DNA of 64,000 bases, taken from NCBI RefSeq assembly GCF_010183535.1, contig NC_071333.1:16428587-16492586 (forward strand). Direction: 5' to 3'. The first letter of the stretch is position 1. Every line of letters begins with the position of its first letter. The notes under the pieces were generated by a model. That model worked only from the letters and a program-made list of their open reading frames with translations, was not told the origin of the DNA and did no database searches. Source of the stretch: Caenorhabditis remanei. Taxonomy: Eukaryota; Nematoda; Chromadorea; Rhabditida; Rhabditidae. The translations under genes and the position numbers were made by a program. Shown here piece by piece: positions 13,689 to 24,605 of this stretch.

Positions 13689-14816
13689 TCAGACAACTTG
13701 CTCATACGGCGGCGGTGGACGAATGTTTTTGTTGAGGAGTGGAGACCACTCGGGAAGCGTGCTTCTGTAAATATAGTACGTGTATATGTCATCATCTCTT
13801 GCTGTGGAATTTGATTTGCTTTGAGAATAAAATAATTTTCTGTTTATATCGTTTACATCTATCTGAGAAAAGTGTCCCCTTACCGTTGCTCATACTGCTC
13901 CAGAAGGCGTGTCTTGCGGACGGAGAGGATATGGCAATAGATGAGTCCAACAAACAGCAGAATGATCAGACCAGCGGAAACATAGGCGTAGCCTGGAAAT
14001 GTTTTGTTATCTACTGCAGGTTAGAATTTTTGATTTTCATTGATGATTGAAATATCATTCAGACTAATTTCGATTTGGCTACTACTGTAGATAGCTCAAT
14101 GGTGGTATAAGGATTTGTGGCGGTATTAGTATTAGTATAGATAATAATACTAAATAATTCGGGGTACAACCAAAAACTGATTGAAATTGAAATAAATGTC
14201 AGACTAAAATTTCAAATAAAGGTTGTCTGCTCGCTTTTGAGAAATAAAAGTGAAAGGTCTCTCTTGTGTGTTGGGAATATTTCTTATTACCCATTCGTCG
14301 GTGGCTGACCGTTTGCTCAAAGTTCGGCCCGGGGACGAGGTGTGGGTCTTGTTGCATTGATTTACAGCTGTTCTCTACCGTACTTTACCCGTAAAAAATT
14401 CTAAAAGTACGGTAATCGCTACGAGACCCACGCCTCGTCCCCGGGCCAAACTTTGAGTGAATAAGGTATTTAAGAAAAAAATAACCGGAATTTTAACATC
14501 ATAAAAAAACTAAATTAGTTAGAGCCTATTCATAAATTTACAAAAAAATTACAAACATTTCTATCTAATTGTTTCAACCCGCTCTTACATATAAGTGTTG
14601 CTAAAAACCACATTAGCTGGTTTCAATACAAAACCACAATCCAAACAAAAAATAAAGAACAAACTCACTTCTATGATTCATGACGCTTTCAAACTTCGGA
14701 ATCGAGAAGTTCGATGTTGCAGTGAACGGCTCATCGTCCGATTCAGTATACAACTGAAGGTACTCTCCAGTTGTGGCAACAACAAGAATCGCCAAGAAAA
14801 GAAAGACGCTCTTCAT
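13689..14816 (-). CDS. Small single-pass membrane protein ending in PPPPYEQVV
   Basis: Three exons (14669-14816, 13884-13992, 13689-13764) join in frame to 110 residues. Residues 1-17 (MKSVFLFLAILVVATTG) form a clear signal peptide. A short acidic, Ser/Thr-rich outer segment of about 33 residues follows (YTESDDEPFTATSNFS, with an N-glycosylation sequon at NFS). One hydrophobic helix (about 51-70) is followed by a basic, helical cytoplasmic stretch (SVRKTRLLEQYEQR) and a tail ending PPPPYEQVV. The PPxY core could bind WW domains, and the last residues (QVV) resemble a hydrophobic C-terminal PDZ ligand. Phases are 1 and 2 at the two junctions and all introns have GT/AG ends. I do not recognise a named family; a type I adaptor or receptor-accessory role is inference. 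Transcribed in the same direction as the kinase gene, but 1.8 kb apart, so not an operon. Confidence 0.75.
14305..14465. repeat. Foldback repeat with ~35-bp inverted ends
   Basis: CTCAAAGTTCGGCCCGGGGA near 14318 continues into GAGGTGTGGGTCT. Its reverse complement, with few mismatches, occurs at about 14422-14458 (AGACCCACGCCTCGTCCCCG, then GGCCAAACTTTGAG). About 70 bp separate the arms, including a nested CGTACTTT/AAAGTACG-type pairing. The CGAGACCCACG core is typical of dispersed nematode foldback elements, and a related GCGAGACCCACC segment occurs at 20370-20383. It lies in intron 1 of the 110-residue protein gene. Confidence 0.65.
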
Positions 14817-15874
14817 TTCTAGGCAGCTCTAGAACATTTGACTCTGAATAGAAAGCCGTCCGATAGGGGTGCCGTTGTTGGATAAGAATGAGAATGTATG
14901 AGAAAAGGAAATGGAGATAGGGGGAGAGGGGTATTATGCACAGATCCCGCCCCAAAAAATAATAATGGCATTCTCCTAGGATATCCAATAAAATAAACCC
15001 TGCGGAATTAGAAAAAAGGGGAAAAGAACATGCATGTAGAAGATAATTGAAATATTTGGATATTTGGCTCGAGCGAAACAAATACGTTTTCGTCTTTGAA
15101 ATTGAAAAATTGTGAATATATAATAAGCGGATGGAAAACACGGAGTAATGAATTCAAGTAATAAGAAAAGAAAATAGTCAATGTATTGGAAGAAAAAGGG
15201 AAAGATTGATAACCATGCTCTCTCTTATCAAGCGACACATAATGTAGAGAGTGTGCACTTCCAGAGAAACAGACTATTGTTTTTACCTGTTCTCAAAAGA
15301 AAAGACCATAGAGCAGGTAGAATGTCAATTAACACTTGATTGACTCGAAAAGTACAGTTGGAACCATGTGTTTGGTATGATCAAAACAATGAAAATATCA
15401 ATATCATTTTCGAAAAAAGTATCAAATCAGGTGCATGCACACGTATTATTCTTTGATAACTCAATTCAACTTTTTTTAGCGTTGCCCGGAAATGTTCAGT
15501 ACTCTCTCTTCGTGACTTCTGAGCTCATGGAAGCGTGAACACATATTTCGGCACGTTTCAATGAGTTTTTTCGAGTTTTTCAATGTCTCAAAAACTCTCT
15601 GAAAAATTGAGGGAATGATGATTTGTAAATCATACTGTGGAAATAATGGTACTTTTGGTCGTCGTCGCCATATTTTGCGTCACATTCCTTTCCTGAAGTT
15701 AGGTACATACATATACCATAAAATATACCAATAAATTTTTAGATTCAAATCAACATTTGCCATCAACCTGGAAAAGGAGAAGGACTGAAAAAAACCAACA
15801 AGTTTTCTGGAATGCAATAAAAACATACCTATTTAAAATATACCAATTTTTTCAGAATTTCTATAATCGTCCAT

Positions 15875-16190
15875 CCTCCTATATATTAAAGTTACCACTC
15901 GGCCAGATTCAGTTGAGACAGACTGGCAAAAAACATCGGCCCGGCCCGGCCCGGTCGTTTCGGAGTAATAAAATGTGCAATTTTTTCCGAAAATTTTACG
16001 AAAGTATTAGAAATTTTGATCAAAAATAGTCGAAAACCCTATGTACGCTAGAATTAACTTTTTTAATAAAAAAATAAAACATATTTCAAAACAAATTCAA
16101 ATTTTTAAATTATTGTACTGTATCCGGACCGATTGGGCCGGGCTAGACCGGAGAAAATTTTCAAATCGGCCCGACAAGTCTGAGTTTAAA
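15875..16190. repeat. GGCCCGG foldback repeat, copy 1
   Basis: The left part holds GAGACAGACTGGC and a CGGCCCGGCCCGGCCCGG run near 15939-15955. The right part holds ACCGATTGGGCCGGGCTAGA, then AATCGGCCCGACAAGTCTGA. Between them is CGAAAACCCTATGTACGCTA followed by AT-rich sequence. The same order (GACTTGCA end, CCTATGTACGC centre, GGCCGGACCGGGCC, CGGCCCGG, TGCAAGTCT end) appears at 33655-33900, and a shorter relative is at about 23090-23145. This is a small non-autonomous element with degenerate inverted ends. Confidence 0.6.
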
Positions 16191-17737
16191 TGTATCACAT
16201 TCATTTAGATACGTCATTACCCACGTTAACACTGTAATCCCACTTTCGAAATATCAGTTTTCTGCCAGATGTGCATTTCACCATCCGTCATTTATTTATT
16301 TATTCGTCGGGCGTCTTTCTTTTCTCTGCGTTCTCCTTCTCATAGTTATCATCTTCTAATATCTACTCTCCTAAACTCCAACACAAGGTGCCCTCTGTCC
16401 AAAAGTATAACCTTGATCCGTGCCGACCGCCTTAACGGGAACACCGCTTAACGCGCCGCGCGGGAACCCCCTCATACACAAAAAGGCCATTTTTCGTGCA
16501 GACCCTAAATATGCACAAATATGGAGGTGGTCGGAAGAGAATTGTGGAAAAGCCAATGTTTGCCCCGGTTCTGACCAATAGTCCCCTTCTGTGAACAATT
16601 GGTGTCTGGTTCTTCCAGTTTTTCTTCTTCTTTCCTCCATTTCTCGACCCAATCCAACCTCAACGTCAAAAGAAGGAAACAAATCCTCTTTTCCTCCCAC
16701 TTTTTTCTTTTGTACAAAAACACGGGCAAAAATAAGATGACTTGACAACCCTCAATCCGAGGAGGACGCTGCTACTCTTCTTCTCCCGCCAGTCATCACT
16801 AGATTGACCTGGGGACACTGTGAAGAGTGGTTCTAACCTTGAGTCGCTTCGGTGGCCCTTCTTCTCCTCATGTGTGTCCTTTTTTCCCTCTTTCCCTTCA
16901 CTCGGTCTTCCCTCCACACATACCATATAATATAACCGCCATTGTTGTCCTCTTCCCTAGCCGCATCCAATTCGTTTCGTCCAACGAACCTCGGTTTTCT
17001 CATTGTTGTGGACCAGAATTGTCTTTCTCTATTCCGCTTCTCTAATAATGAACACAATCGTCCTCTTCGGTTTCAATAGTTTTGTATTACTGTAAAACTT
17101 TGAAATTCGATGGGTGGAGTATAAAAGTTGTGTCCTTCACGCTTATTAACCCACTGTTCCCATCAAAGTGAACTATATTTTGAGTGAAATGTTATGTTAT
17201 TCCATAGTAAAGGTATTTAATACAAGATTTTGGAATTTTCAATTATCTCATGGACCTATTCTGGAGATAGCTAAAAAAAAAAGAAAAATTCTATCTTTTG
17301 CTAGTGGTAAAAATAGTTGTTTGCTTTTTTTTGCTACCTTCAGAATAGGGCCATTATGTAGTTTTTTGAAAACATTTACAGACTAATTGCTACCAATCAG
17401 AAAAACTTAGCAACTCCCTATTTCGCAACTCTTCCAATTTCTTATCTGTGACTAACAGCTGACCGGACGGGATGATCAGCTGAAGTATTTTTTCCGCGTT
17501 GTTTTTACGGTCTTACATTCCTAAGAGCGCAAATATCTCTCCTTTTTTGCGCAATCAAACTGTACGAAAGAAAAAGAAGAGCAGGGCGACTTTTTGTTTT
17601 CTTTTTTCTTGTCCCCACCTCCATACTAAACTTTGCCTTTTTTCTGAGGCTGAAGTTGACCAACTCCCCACTTGAGTCAGCAGCTCTTGTTTATCAATAG
17701 CATATTTCTATTTTCACACGAGTCTGTCCTCACCTGG

Positions 17738-17745
17738 TATATAAA
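17738..17745 (+). promoter_or_regulatory. TATA box candidate
   Basis: TATATAAA occurs 26 bp before the ATG of the peptide candidate at 17771. Spacing fits a short 5' UTR, but nothing else confirms transcription. Confidence 0.3.
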
Positions 17746-17770
17746 TCCTTCCCCTGCTGAGCTTCTGTTC

Positions 17771-17956
17771 ATGGTGCCCTCGCCAATTATGAAATATGGG
17801 CCAACCGAACACATGTGCCTGTTCAGCTGGCTAGTGACGCTAATTCTCTATTCAATTCAATGTGCTGACCCCGTTTCCATTCTCAACCTGTTCGGTAAAC
17901 ATCTAATTTACACGAATGGTGTGCCTGATGTACATAAGCTCAACGTTTTATTTTAA
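17771..17956 (+). CDS. Candidate small hydrophobic or secreted peptide (unconfirmed)
   Basis: The frame opens at an ATG 26 bp after a TATATAAA and runs 61 codons to TAA. It starts MVPSPIMKYGPTEHM, followed by a hydrophobic stretch (CLFSWLVTLILYSIQCA) that could be a signal peptide. After LNLFG the DNA reads GTAAAC, a good donor; splicing to the next TTAAAG acceptor would end the protein within two residues. Either reading gives a peptide of roughly 43-61 residues. No family is recognised. The frame could be chance in a non-coding region; the promoter-like spacing and signal-like start are the only support. Confidence 0.22.
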   Translation: MVPSPIMKYGPTEHMCLFSWLVTLILYSIQCADPVSILNLFGKHLIYTNGVPDVHKLNVLF

Positions 17957-18944
17957 TTAAAGTACTGTAGCAAAACTCTCGAAATTCAAAGTTGGGAAAC
18001 TTGAAACTGACATAATTGCCATTCCCTCCTCCCATTTTTTGTTCAAGTCATTTTCGATGTATTTCCCTCACGCTCTCTGTCAAGTGTCTGTGTACGCATG
18101 TGTTCCACCTCTACACACAACAAAAACTGTGAATCAAAACGAAGTAGGTCATTTGTAAGAAACGATTGAGAGCGACGGAGAAAGTGAGAGAGAGAGAGTG
18201 AACTGAGAAAAGTGAATATGAATACATTAAAAACGTATCCATTCTATTTCCCAATATTTTTCCTGTAAAATCTTTTTCCGCGGTTCGGTTCCCATTCAAA
18301 ACTTTGGGCAACGAATGGTTTGTTGACATTCAGTATCGATTCGAAAGAATTCAGTAGCAGCACCGTTTTCCCATTCCATGAAACATGGTGACGTTTCGCA
18401 ATACAAAAAAAAGGGCGGAAAACAAAAAAGTCATGTGTGAGAAACGGTTATCTATATGTATGTATTTCCCTGTTCCCTTCCCCCGTCCCCCCACCTCCAT
18501 TTGAGAAATTGCACAACACTTTCTTTCATACCAACATCTTTACACATATACAATCGTTTCGAAAATGTTTATGATTGATTCTTATTCCAAATAAACAAAA
18601 TCCTTCCTTTTCTCCTCCTATTCCAACCCGCCATAAGACTAAATCCTGTCCTTGTGTTCTTGATGATGAGTCAGTGCGGAAAGAAAGTATTAGTCACAGG
18701 GAAACACTATTATTGTGCCGCCGCCTGTATCGACATACACCCATTTTTTTCCTCCTCCCCCAATTTCCGTCGTAACTACAGATAATTCCTTCTGTTTCTT
18801 AAAAGACCTCGTCTAAAAGACTAAAAGACGACTGCCATCCATTTTCTCCCATTTTCTACTTTTTTCCTGATTCTTCTTAAACTTTTCTAGACCATAATTG
18901 TCCCCTTCTTCTCTATAGATCAAGTTTTGTAGAGTTTCGTCATA

Positions 18945-19639
18945 ATGGCCGCCGTCACCGAACTTCCAAAGATGAACCAAGAGCTCGCTGGAGCCGTCCG
19001 AGAGGGATTGGAGCTCAAGAAGGTCGAGACCAACGAAAAGAACATCTTGCCAACTAAAGAAGGTATGTGTTTGTTAATTTTTCAAATTTGTAGTTCAGGT
19101 TATTAGTGAACAGTATCATTTGACCATACGATCAGTGCTTACTGATAAACACCCAAAAGGAAAGAAAATAAATAAAATGACATGTTTAGTACATTGTTAG
19201 TCACTTTGAAATTATCTGAAATGTCATTTTATAACAATTCTAACTTTCAGATGTCGAAGTCGAAAAGCAGCTCGTCGAGCGCATCCAAGAAATCGAAGCC
19301 TTCGACTCCACCAAACTTCACTCCACACCAGTCAAGGAAAAGATCGTTCTCCCATCGGCTGACGACATCAAGCAAGAGAAACAACACCAAGAACTCACCG
19401 ATGGAATCCAAAACTTCCCATCGGAGAATTTGAAGAAGACCGAGACCACCGAGAAGGTGCTTGCTTAATGTTAGAATCCCTTCCTATCCAATAATTAACT
19501 GTTCCAGAACGTTCTTCCATCTCCAACCGACATCGCTCGCGAGAAGACTCTCCAAATGGCTGCTTCATTCGACAAGAGTGCTCTTCACCACGTCGAAACC
19601 ATCGTCTCCAACGACATCCGTGTTACCGACGCCCAATAG
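18945..19639 (+). CDS. tth-1: Tetrathymosin beta (four actin-binding WH2-type repeats)
   Basis: Three exons (18945-19062, 19251-19456, 19508-19639) give 151 residues. The protein is four tandem beta-thymosin repeats, seen as the recurring ELxxxxxVETxEKNxLPTxED pattern: LKKVETNEKNILPTKED, then SxxLHSTPVKEKIVLPSADD, then LKKTETTEKNVLPSPTD, then SALHHVETIVSNDIRVTD. Each repeat binds actin monomers in this family, so the product is a cytosolic actin buffer or assembly modulator, known in worms as tetrathymosin beta. The length equals the known product. A TCTATAG acceptor at about 18918 marks a leader splice site. The last coding base is followed directly by GGTATAA, so the stop sits beside a possible donor, and a TTTCCAG acceptor occurs near 19825, suggesting a spliced 3' UTR or an alternative last exon. 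Confidence 0.95.
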
Positions 19640-20074
19640 GTATAAAAAAGAATGAACTAATTTTTTCTCCAACATTTATTTTCCTGCATCCACCCTTTTC
19701 GTTTCGATATGCGAAATCTATCTTTACGATCGAAACCACTAGGTCATGATGTGGATTCCAAATATCCATAAACAAGAAAAATCCATACTGAAATGTCGGA
19801 GATGCTTATCTATTTCCTTTCCAGGGTTCCACCTACTCCACTCCAATTCGGTACACCTACATCTTCTGTCAGAAAGAAGCCGTCGTCGGAGAATATCTTA
19901 TAACTTTTCTCTTTCTTTATAAGCGTTTCTTTGTCTTCTGGTTCAAGTTTTAATTCTCTTTATTTTCTATTTTTATATCTGCAAATCACATGTATTTTCC
20001 TCTTTTCTTCATCCAAATCAAAACGAATTTCTTGGTGTATCAGCATACTAATCATTCCATATTTATTCCCTGGA

Positions 20075-20080
20075 AATAAA
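20075..20080 (+). terminator. Poly(A) signal for tth-1
   Basis: AATAAA about 440 nt after the tth-1 stop and the first canonical signal on that strand. Nothing else gene-like is seen between here and the TM9SF start at 20558, except the CGAGACCCACC repeat relic near 20370. Confidence 0.45.
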
Positions 20081-20557
20081 TTCTCTCGCATTTTATTCCA
20101 TCTTTAATCCATGTGGTCCAACTCAGCAATTGAGTCTATCCAATTGTTGTGAAAATCGAAAATTGTCGATTTATTGCTGGGAAAACCAATTTTCTCACAA
20201 AAAGTTTTATCATTTTGTTTGTCTCGATCCCGTTGATTTTTTCAGGTGAAATTTTATTCATTCGCTTCTCTAACAACTCTGAAAATCGCTGAAAACACTA
20301 AAAAACCAATAAATTGGCGAGCAAATATTGAATAAGTCTCGTAAATCGACATAGCTGCGTCACATCGCTGCGAGACCCACCAAACACACCAACGAGAGAG
20401 TATGCACACAGCAGAGGGTGCGAGGCGGCAGTTTCCCCGTCATATTAGCGTGGCATTTTCGATTTATGTAAAAACACTCGTTTTCCGCCGTTCCTTTTCA
20501 TTTTCATTCTCAATTCCCACTTTTTCAACTAATCAGAGTGTGAGTTCTCTTCAGGTA

Positions 20558-23500
20558 ATGTCCAAATCGACAAGGATGCTCACAAAACTCCTTTGTATTG
20601 GATTTTTGGCAGGTGCCTCTGCGTTTTACCTCCCTGGACTGGCTCCAGTCAACTTTTGTGAAGCGGAAAAAGCAAATTGTCCAGTAAGTATTCCATCAAG
20701 ATCTTTCAAACAATTCTATTGATTTTCTCCTGTTTTCAGAGCAACGTCTCCTTGTATGTCAATCATCTCGACAGCGACCGTTCCGTCATTCCATATGAGT
20801 ATCACAGGTATGTTGTACATGTTTGTACATTATCAAACAATACAAAAATAAAAAAGGTTTTGATTAAAAAATGACGTGTTTCAGTTTTGATTTCTGCACG
20901 GTCAACGAGGATGAGTCACCGGTCGAAAATCTCGGACAAGTTCTCTTCGGTGAACGAATTCGACCAAGTCCATACAAGGTGAGAATATTAAATTCAAACC
21001 CAAAAATATATTTCAAATCATTTTAGGTAAAATTCCTCCAAGAGGAAAAATGCCGATTGGTTTGCGACACGAAAAAGTACGCTCGAGGAAACGCCGACGA
21101 TCTCACTAAACTCCGTTTGCTCCAAAGAGCCATGACCCTTAACTACCAACACCATTGGATTGTGGATAACATGCCAGTGACGTTCTGTTTCAAGAATCTC
21201 CAAAATATGGACGTCTGTACCACAGGATTCCCGGTTGGATGTTTCGTGGATGAGCAGGGATACCAACATGACGCTTGTGTCTTAAATGTAAGTCTTTAAT
21301 TCAGCTTTTCAGTTAAATATCATGTGTGGACAGTTAAAGACACTACAACCAATAACTTTGTTTCTCAGAGTGAAGTATTACACATTTGTGAAATCAAAGT
21401 CAGATGCTCCCATTCTGTGACAATATAACGCGTTTCCTGATTTATGACAAAAAAAAGACAAAAATTCTCATTCCAGCAAAAGTACAACACTCCAAACAAC
21501 TTCTACATCTTCAACCATGTGGACATCGAGATCTACTACAGAGATATGACCAATGACGCCAACTTTTTGGAGCACAGAGTCGGAGGAAGAATCATCAGAA
21601 TCGACGTCAAGCCACGCTCCATTAAACACAGCTCCTCCTCCAGCCTGGACTGCAGTGACTCCGCAGAACCAGTTGCCATTGATGCGAAATCTGAGAGTGC
21701 CGAGATCACATACACTTATAGCATCAAATGGACCAAGACGGATATCAAATGGTCTTCTCGATGGGATTACATCCTTCAGTCTATGCCACACACCAACATT
21801 CAATGGTTCTCTATTATGAACTCTCTTGTGATTGTGCTCTTCTTGACTGGAATGGTTGGAATGATCATTATGAGAACTCTTCATCGTGATATCGACAGAT
21901 ACAACAGATTGGATACAGAGGAAGATGCTCAAGAAGAATTCGGATGGAAATTGGTCCATGGAGATGTCTTCCGTACCCCACGTTACCCAATGCTTTTGTC
22001 GGTTTTCATTGGAGCTGGTTGCCAGACACTTTTGATGGTTTCAGTCACTCTTGGTAAGATTCAAGATTCAAGATTCAAGATTATTTTGTAATTTTAAATC
22101 AGAAAATCCTAAAATATACAAATTTACAGTATTCGCCTGCCTTGGATTCCTTTCTCCAGCCAACCGTGGATCTCTCATTACTTTCGCTCTATTCTTCTAC
22201 GTTCTCTTCGGAGTTGTCGCTGGATACATCTCTGCTCGTCTCTACAAAACATTCGAGGGGATTCACTGGAAGACAAACTTGGTGATGACCGCTTTCCTAG
22301 TTCCTGGAATTCTCTTCACCATTTTCTTCTTCTCCAACACACTTCTCTGGACCAAGGGGTCGTCAGCTGCAGTGCCTTTCGGAACTCTTCTTGTACTTCT
22401 CGTACTTTGGCTCTTTATCTCCGTCCCAATGACATTTGTTGGAGCATACTTTGGATTTAAGAAGCGCGGAATTGAGGCTCCAGTCAGAACGAACAAGATT
22501 CCAAGACAGGTGCCAGAGCAGACTTTCTACACGAAATCACTCCCAGGAATGTTGATGGGTGGAATTCTTCCATTCGGATGCATTTTTATTCAACTTTTCT
22601 TCATTCTTAACAGCATCTGGTAAAAGAGATTTCCCTGTTTCTAAATTATCACTCTTTAAATTTTCAGGGCTCACCAAACCTATTACATGTTCGGTTTCTT
22701 GTTCTTGGTCTACCTGATTTTGATCATCACCTGCTCGGAAGCCACCATCCTTCTTGCATACTTCCATTTATGTGCAGAAGACTATCACTGGTGGTGGAGA
22801 TCGTTCATGACAAGTGGATTCACCGCGATTTATCTTTTCATTTATTGCATTCACTTCTTTAATACAAAACTCACGATTAGTGGAACGGTGAGTACTTGAA
22901 ATTTAAAACTTATACGTGGTATGATATTTGTCTTACTCCGCAGCACGCTAACTGATAACCTTTCTATTCTCTAAAAGAAAATGTGGAGAGATGGCCGAGC
23001 GGTCTAAGGCGCTGGTTTAAGGCACCAGTCCCTTCGGGGGCGTGGGTTCGAATCCCACTCTCTTCAGTTGTTTTTTGTAATGGATAAATTGAGGCATGCA
23101 ACGGGCCAACTTGAGAAATTTAATCGGCTCGGCCCGGTCGGATCAGGTACAGTGTGTGCTCTCGATATTTTTTTCTCGAGAGATCAGGATTTCGAGAAAT
23201 CTCTCGAGAGATTCCTCGAGAGAAGACCATAGTTTGATCCCCACTGCGGAAAATAAAAAGTTTATTCATTTTTCACCGGTTTCGAAATGTCAGGTTTCGA
23301 AAACTAGGAAATAGTCTGTCAAAAGATTTATTTCTCTCGAGATTTTCTCGAGAGATCTCTCGAGAGATTCTCGAGAGATCTCTCGAGAGAAATCTCTCGA
23401 GAAATCTCTCGAAAGATCTTTCGAGAATCTCTCGAGAAAATCTCGAGAGAAATCTTTCGAAAATTTCTCGAGATATTTTCGAGAGATCTTTCGAGAGATT

Positions 23501-23836
23501 TCTCAAGAGATCTCTCGAGATGCTCTCGAAGACACACACTGATTCAGGTATCAGCACAAATATTGGAAAATTTGAATTTTTCGAAACTTTTGCAAAAATT
23601 TCCAATGTTCGACAAGTTTTTTTCGGTTCGTAGTTTTGCAAGTTTGGATAAATGAAATACCTAGACCATACAGTAATCCAAATCAACAAAATTTGTTTTT
23701 TCAGATCTCAACAATCCTCTACTTTTCCTACACTTCAATCTTTGTGTTTATGTTCTTCCTGATGACTGGAACCATTGGATTCTTGGCAACATACTACTTT
23801 GTGCGCAAAATCTATGGATCTGTCAAGGTTGACTAA
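20558..23836 (+). CDS. TM9SF family nonaspanin (TM9SF2/4-like)
   Basis: Eight exons (20558-20683, 20740-20807, 20885-20978, 21027-21287, 21477-22053, 22130-22619, 22668-22887, 23705-23836) join to 655 residues. The chosen ATG begins [12 protein letters not shown] and gives a signal peptide to about residue 22; an upstream ATG would add an unlikely leader. The mature end [11 protein letters not shown] is the hallmark start of TM9SF proteins. A lumenal domain runs to about residue 295, the first membrane helix is about 298-319, and the rest is the multi-pass region with clustered helices. The C-terminus is GSVKVD; KxD-type tails retain TM9SF proteins in the Golgi. Family members act in endosomal and Golgi membrane-protein sorting. 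The last intron (22888-23704) is unusually long for this gene and carries a same-strand tRNA-Leu and a palindromic satellite. I recall this as C. elegans F08F1.7, next to tth-1, which supports the locus assignment. Confidence 0.92.
22985..23066 (+). tRNA. tRNA-Leu(AAG), inside TM9SF intron 7
   Basis: An 82-nt type II tRNA. The acceptor stem is GGAGAGA/TCTCTTC with discriminator A, the D arm GGCCGAGCGGTCTAAGGC, the anticodon stem CTGGT/ACCAG with loop TTAAGGC (anticodon AAG, reads CUU), a long variable arm, and T arm GTGGG-TTCGAAT-CCCAC. A T-rich tract follows (GTTGTTTTTTG), as a Pol III terminator should. It is on the same strand as its host gene. Confidence 0.95.
23160..23535. repeat. CTCGAGAG palindromic satellite in TM9SF intron 7
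   Basis: More than 30 overlapping copies of CTCGAGAGA, TCTCTCGAG and close variants (TTCGAGAGA, CTCGAAAGA) fill the densest part, 23330-23530, with a lead-in near 23175-23225. Because the unit is self-complementary, the array can pair with itself at many registers. The repeated RSLERSLE-type open frames it creates on the minus strand are by-products of the repeat. Confidence 0.85.
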
Positions 23837-24268
23837 CCAGTTACCTACCCCCTCACCGACTGCACTCTTCTTCCAGTCCAGTTTTGTATAAGAATAACAA
23901 CAATCCGTCCAACACTCAATTAATGATTTCTCTTTACTGTTTACTTGAGTGTGACTGTTCGAATAATGACTTTATTGCTTTGCATTTTCTCTTTTTCTTA
24001 TCTTCCTTTCTCTTTTTGTCTCATCCTATCTCCGGCGTTGTTATAATCCGGAATCCACCACCACCAGTCATCGTGATGAGAGAACATGAACAACTTATGG
24101 GTTGTATACTTTACTTTTTCATTTAATATAGATAATTTATTCTTATTTTCATTTTCTGTTTTCCCCCTCCAACAATTCTTGCTTTTGTCTCTATCCTTGG
24201 GTATTGTAAAGTTTTCTGGAATAGAACCGCAAAACATTGCTTTATAAACGATTCTTGTTAATGTGAAT

Positions 24269-24274
24269 AATAAA
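24269..24274 (+). terminator. Poly(A) signal for the TM9SF gene
   Basis: AATAAA about 430 nt after the TM9SF stop codon, before the next gene on the same strand. The interval 23837-24605 otherwise holds 3' UTR and the upstream region of the saposin gene. Confidence 0.45.
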
Positions 24275-24605
24275 TATTCTTCGGCTCCTAAGATTTTATA
24301 AAACCTTCAAAAGGATAAACTTAGATTCTTGAAGAAAGCTTGGAGATTGAGAATAGCAATGTTCTTTTGCGGGTTTTGGAACAAGTTTTTGTCTAACATG
24401 AAACCTGTTCCGCTTTCTTGAGAGACTAGGAGAAGATCTCGAGGAAGTATGATGCTATAAGCTTGAAATTGGGTCAGACGTTCGGTTTTGGTCAAACACG
24501 TTTGCCGCCCTTTCTCTAATTACACTCTCTACAGCAGCTGTACAACCCGGTGAAGGTTTCTTCTTCTTCATCCCGTGCCGATCGGACTACACTTTCTTCT
24601 GGATA

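Larger units (their letters stand above)
14817..18944. other. 4.1-kb region without a supported multi-exon gene
   Basis: It lies between the divergent small membrane-protein gene (minus) and tth-1 (plus), so it contains both upstream regions. The sequence is rich in TTTTCC/TTCTTC tracts. It contains the GGCCCGG foldback repeat at 15875-16190 and the weak peptide candidate at 17771-17956, listed separately. Open frames at 16371-17057 lie on both strands in pyrimidine-rich DNA and lack coherent protein features. Confidence 0.5.

Noticed and set aside
23273..23689. Open frames coding for repeated RSLERSLE/ISREIF units on the minus strand
   Set aside because: They are translations of the CTCGAGAG palindromic satellite; no start context, splice support or independent domain.
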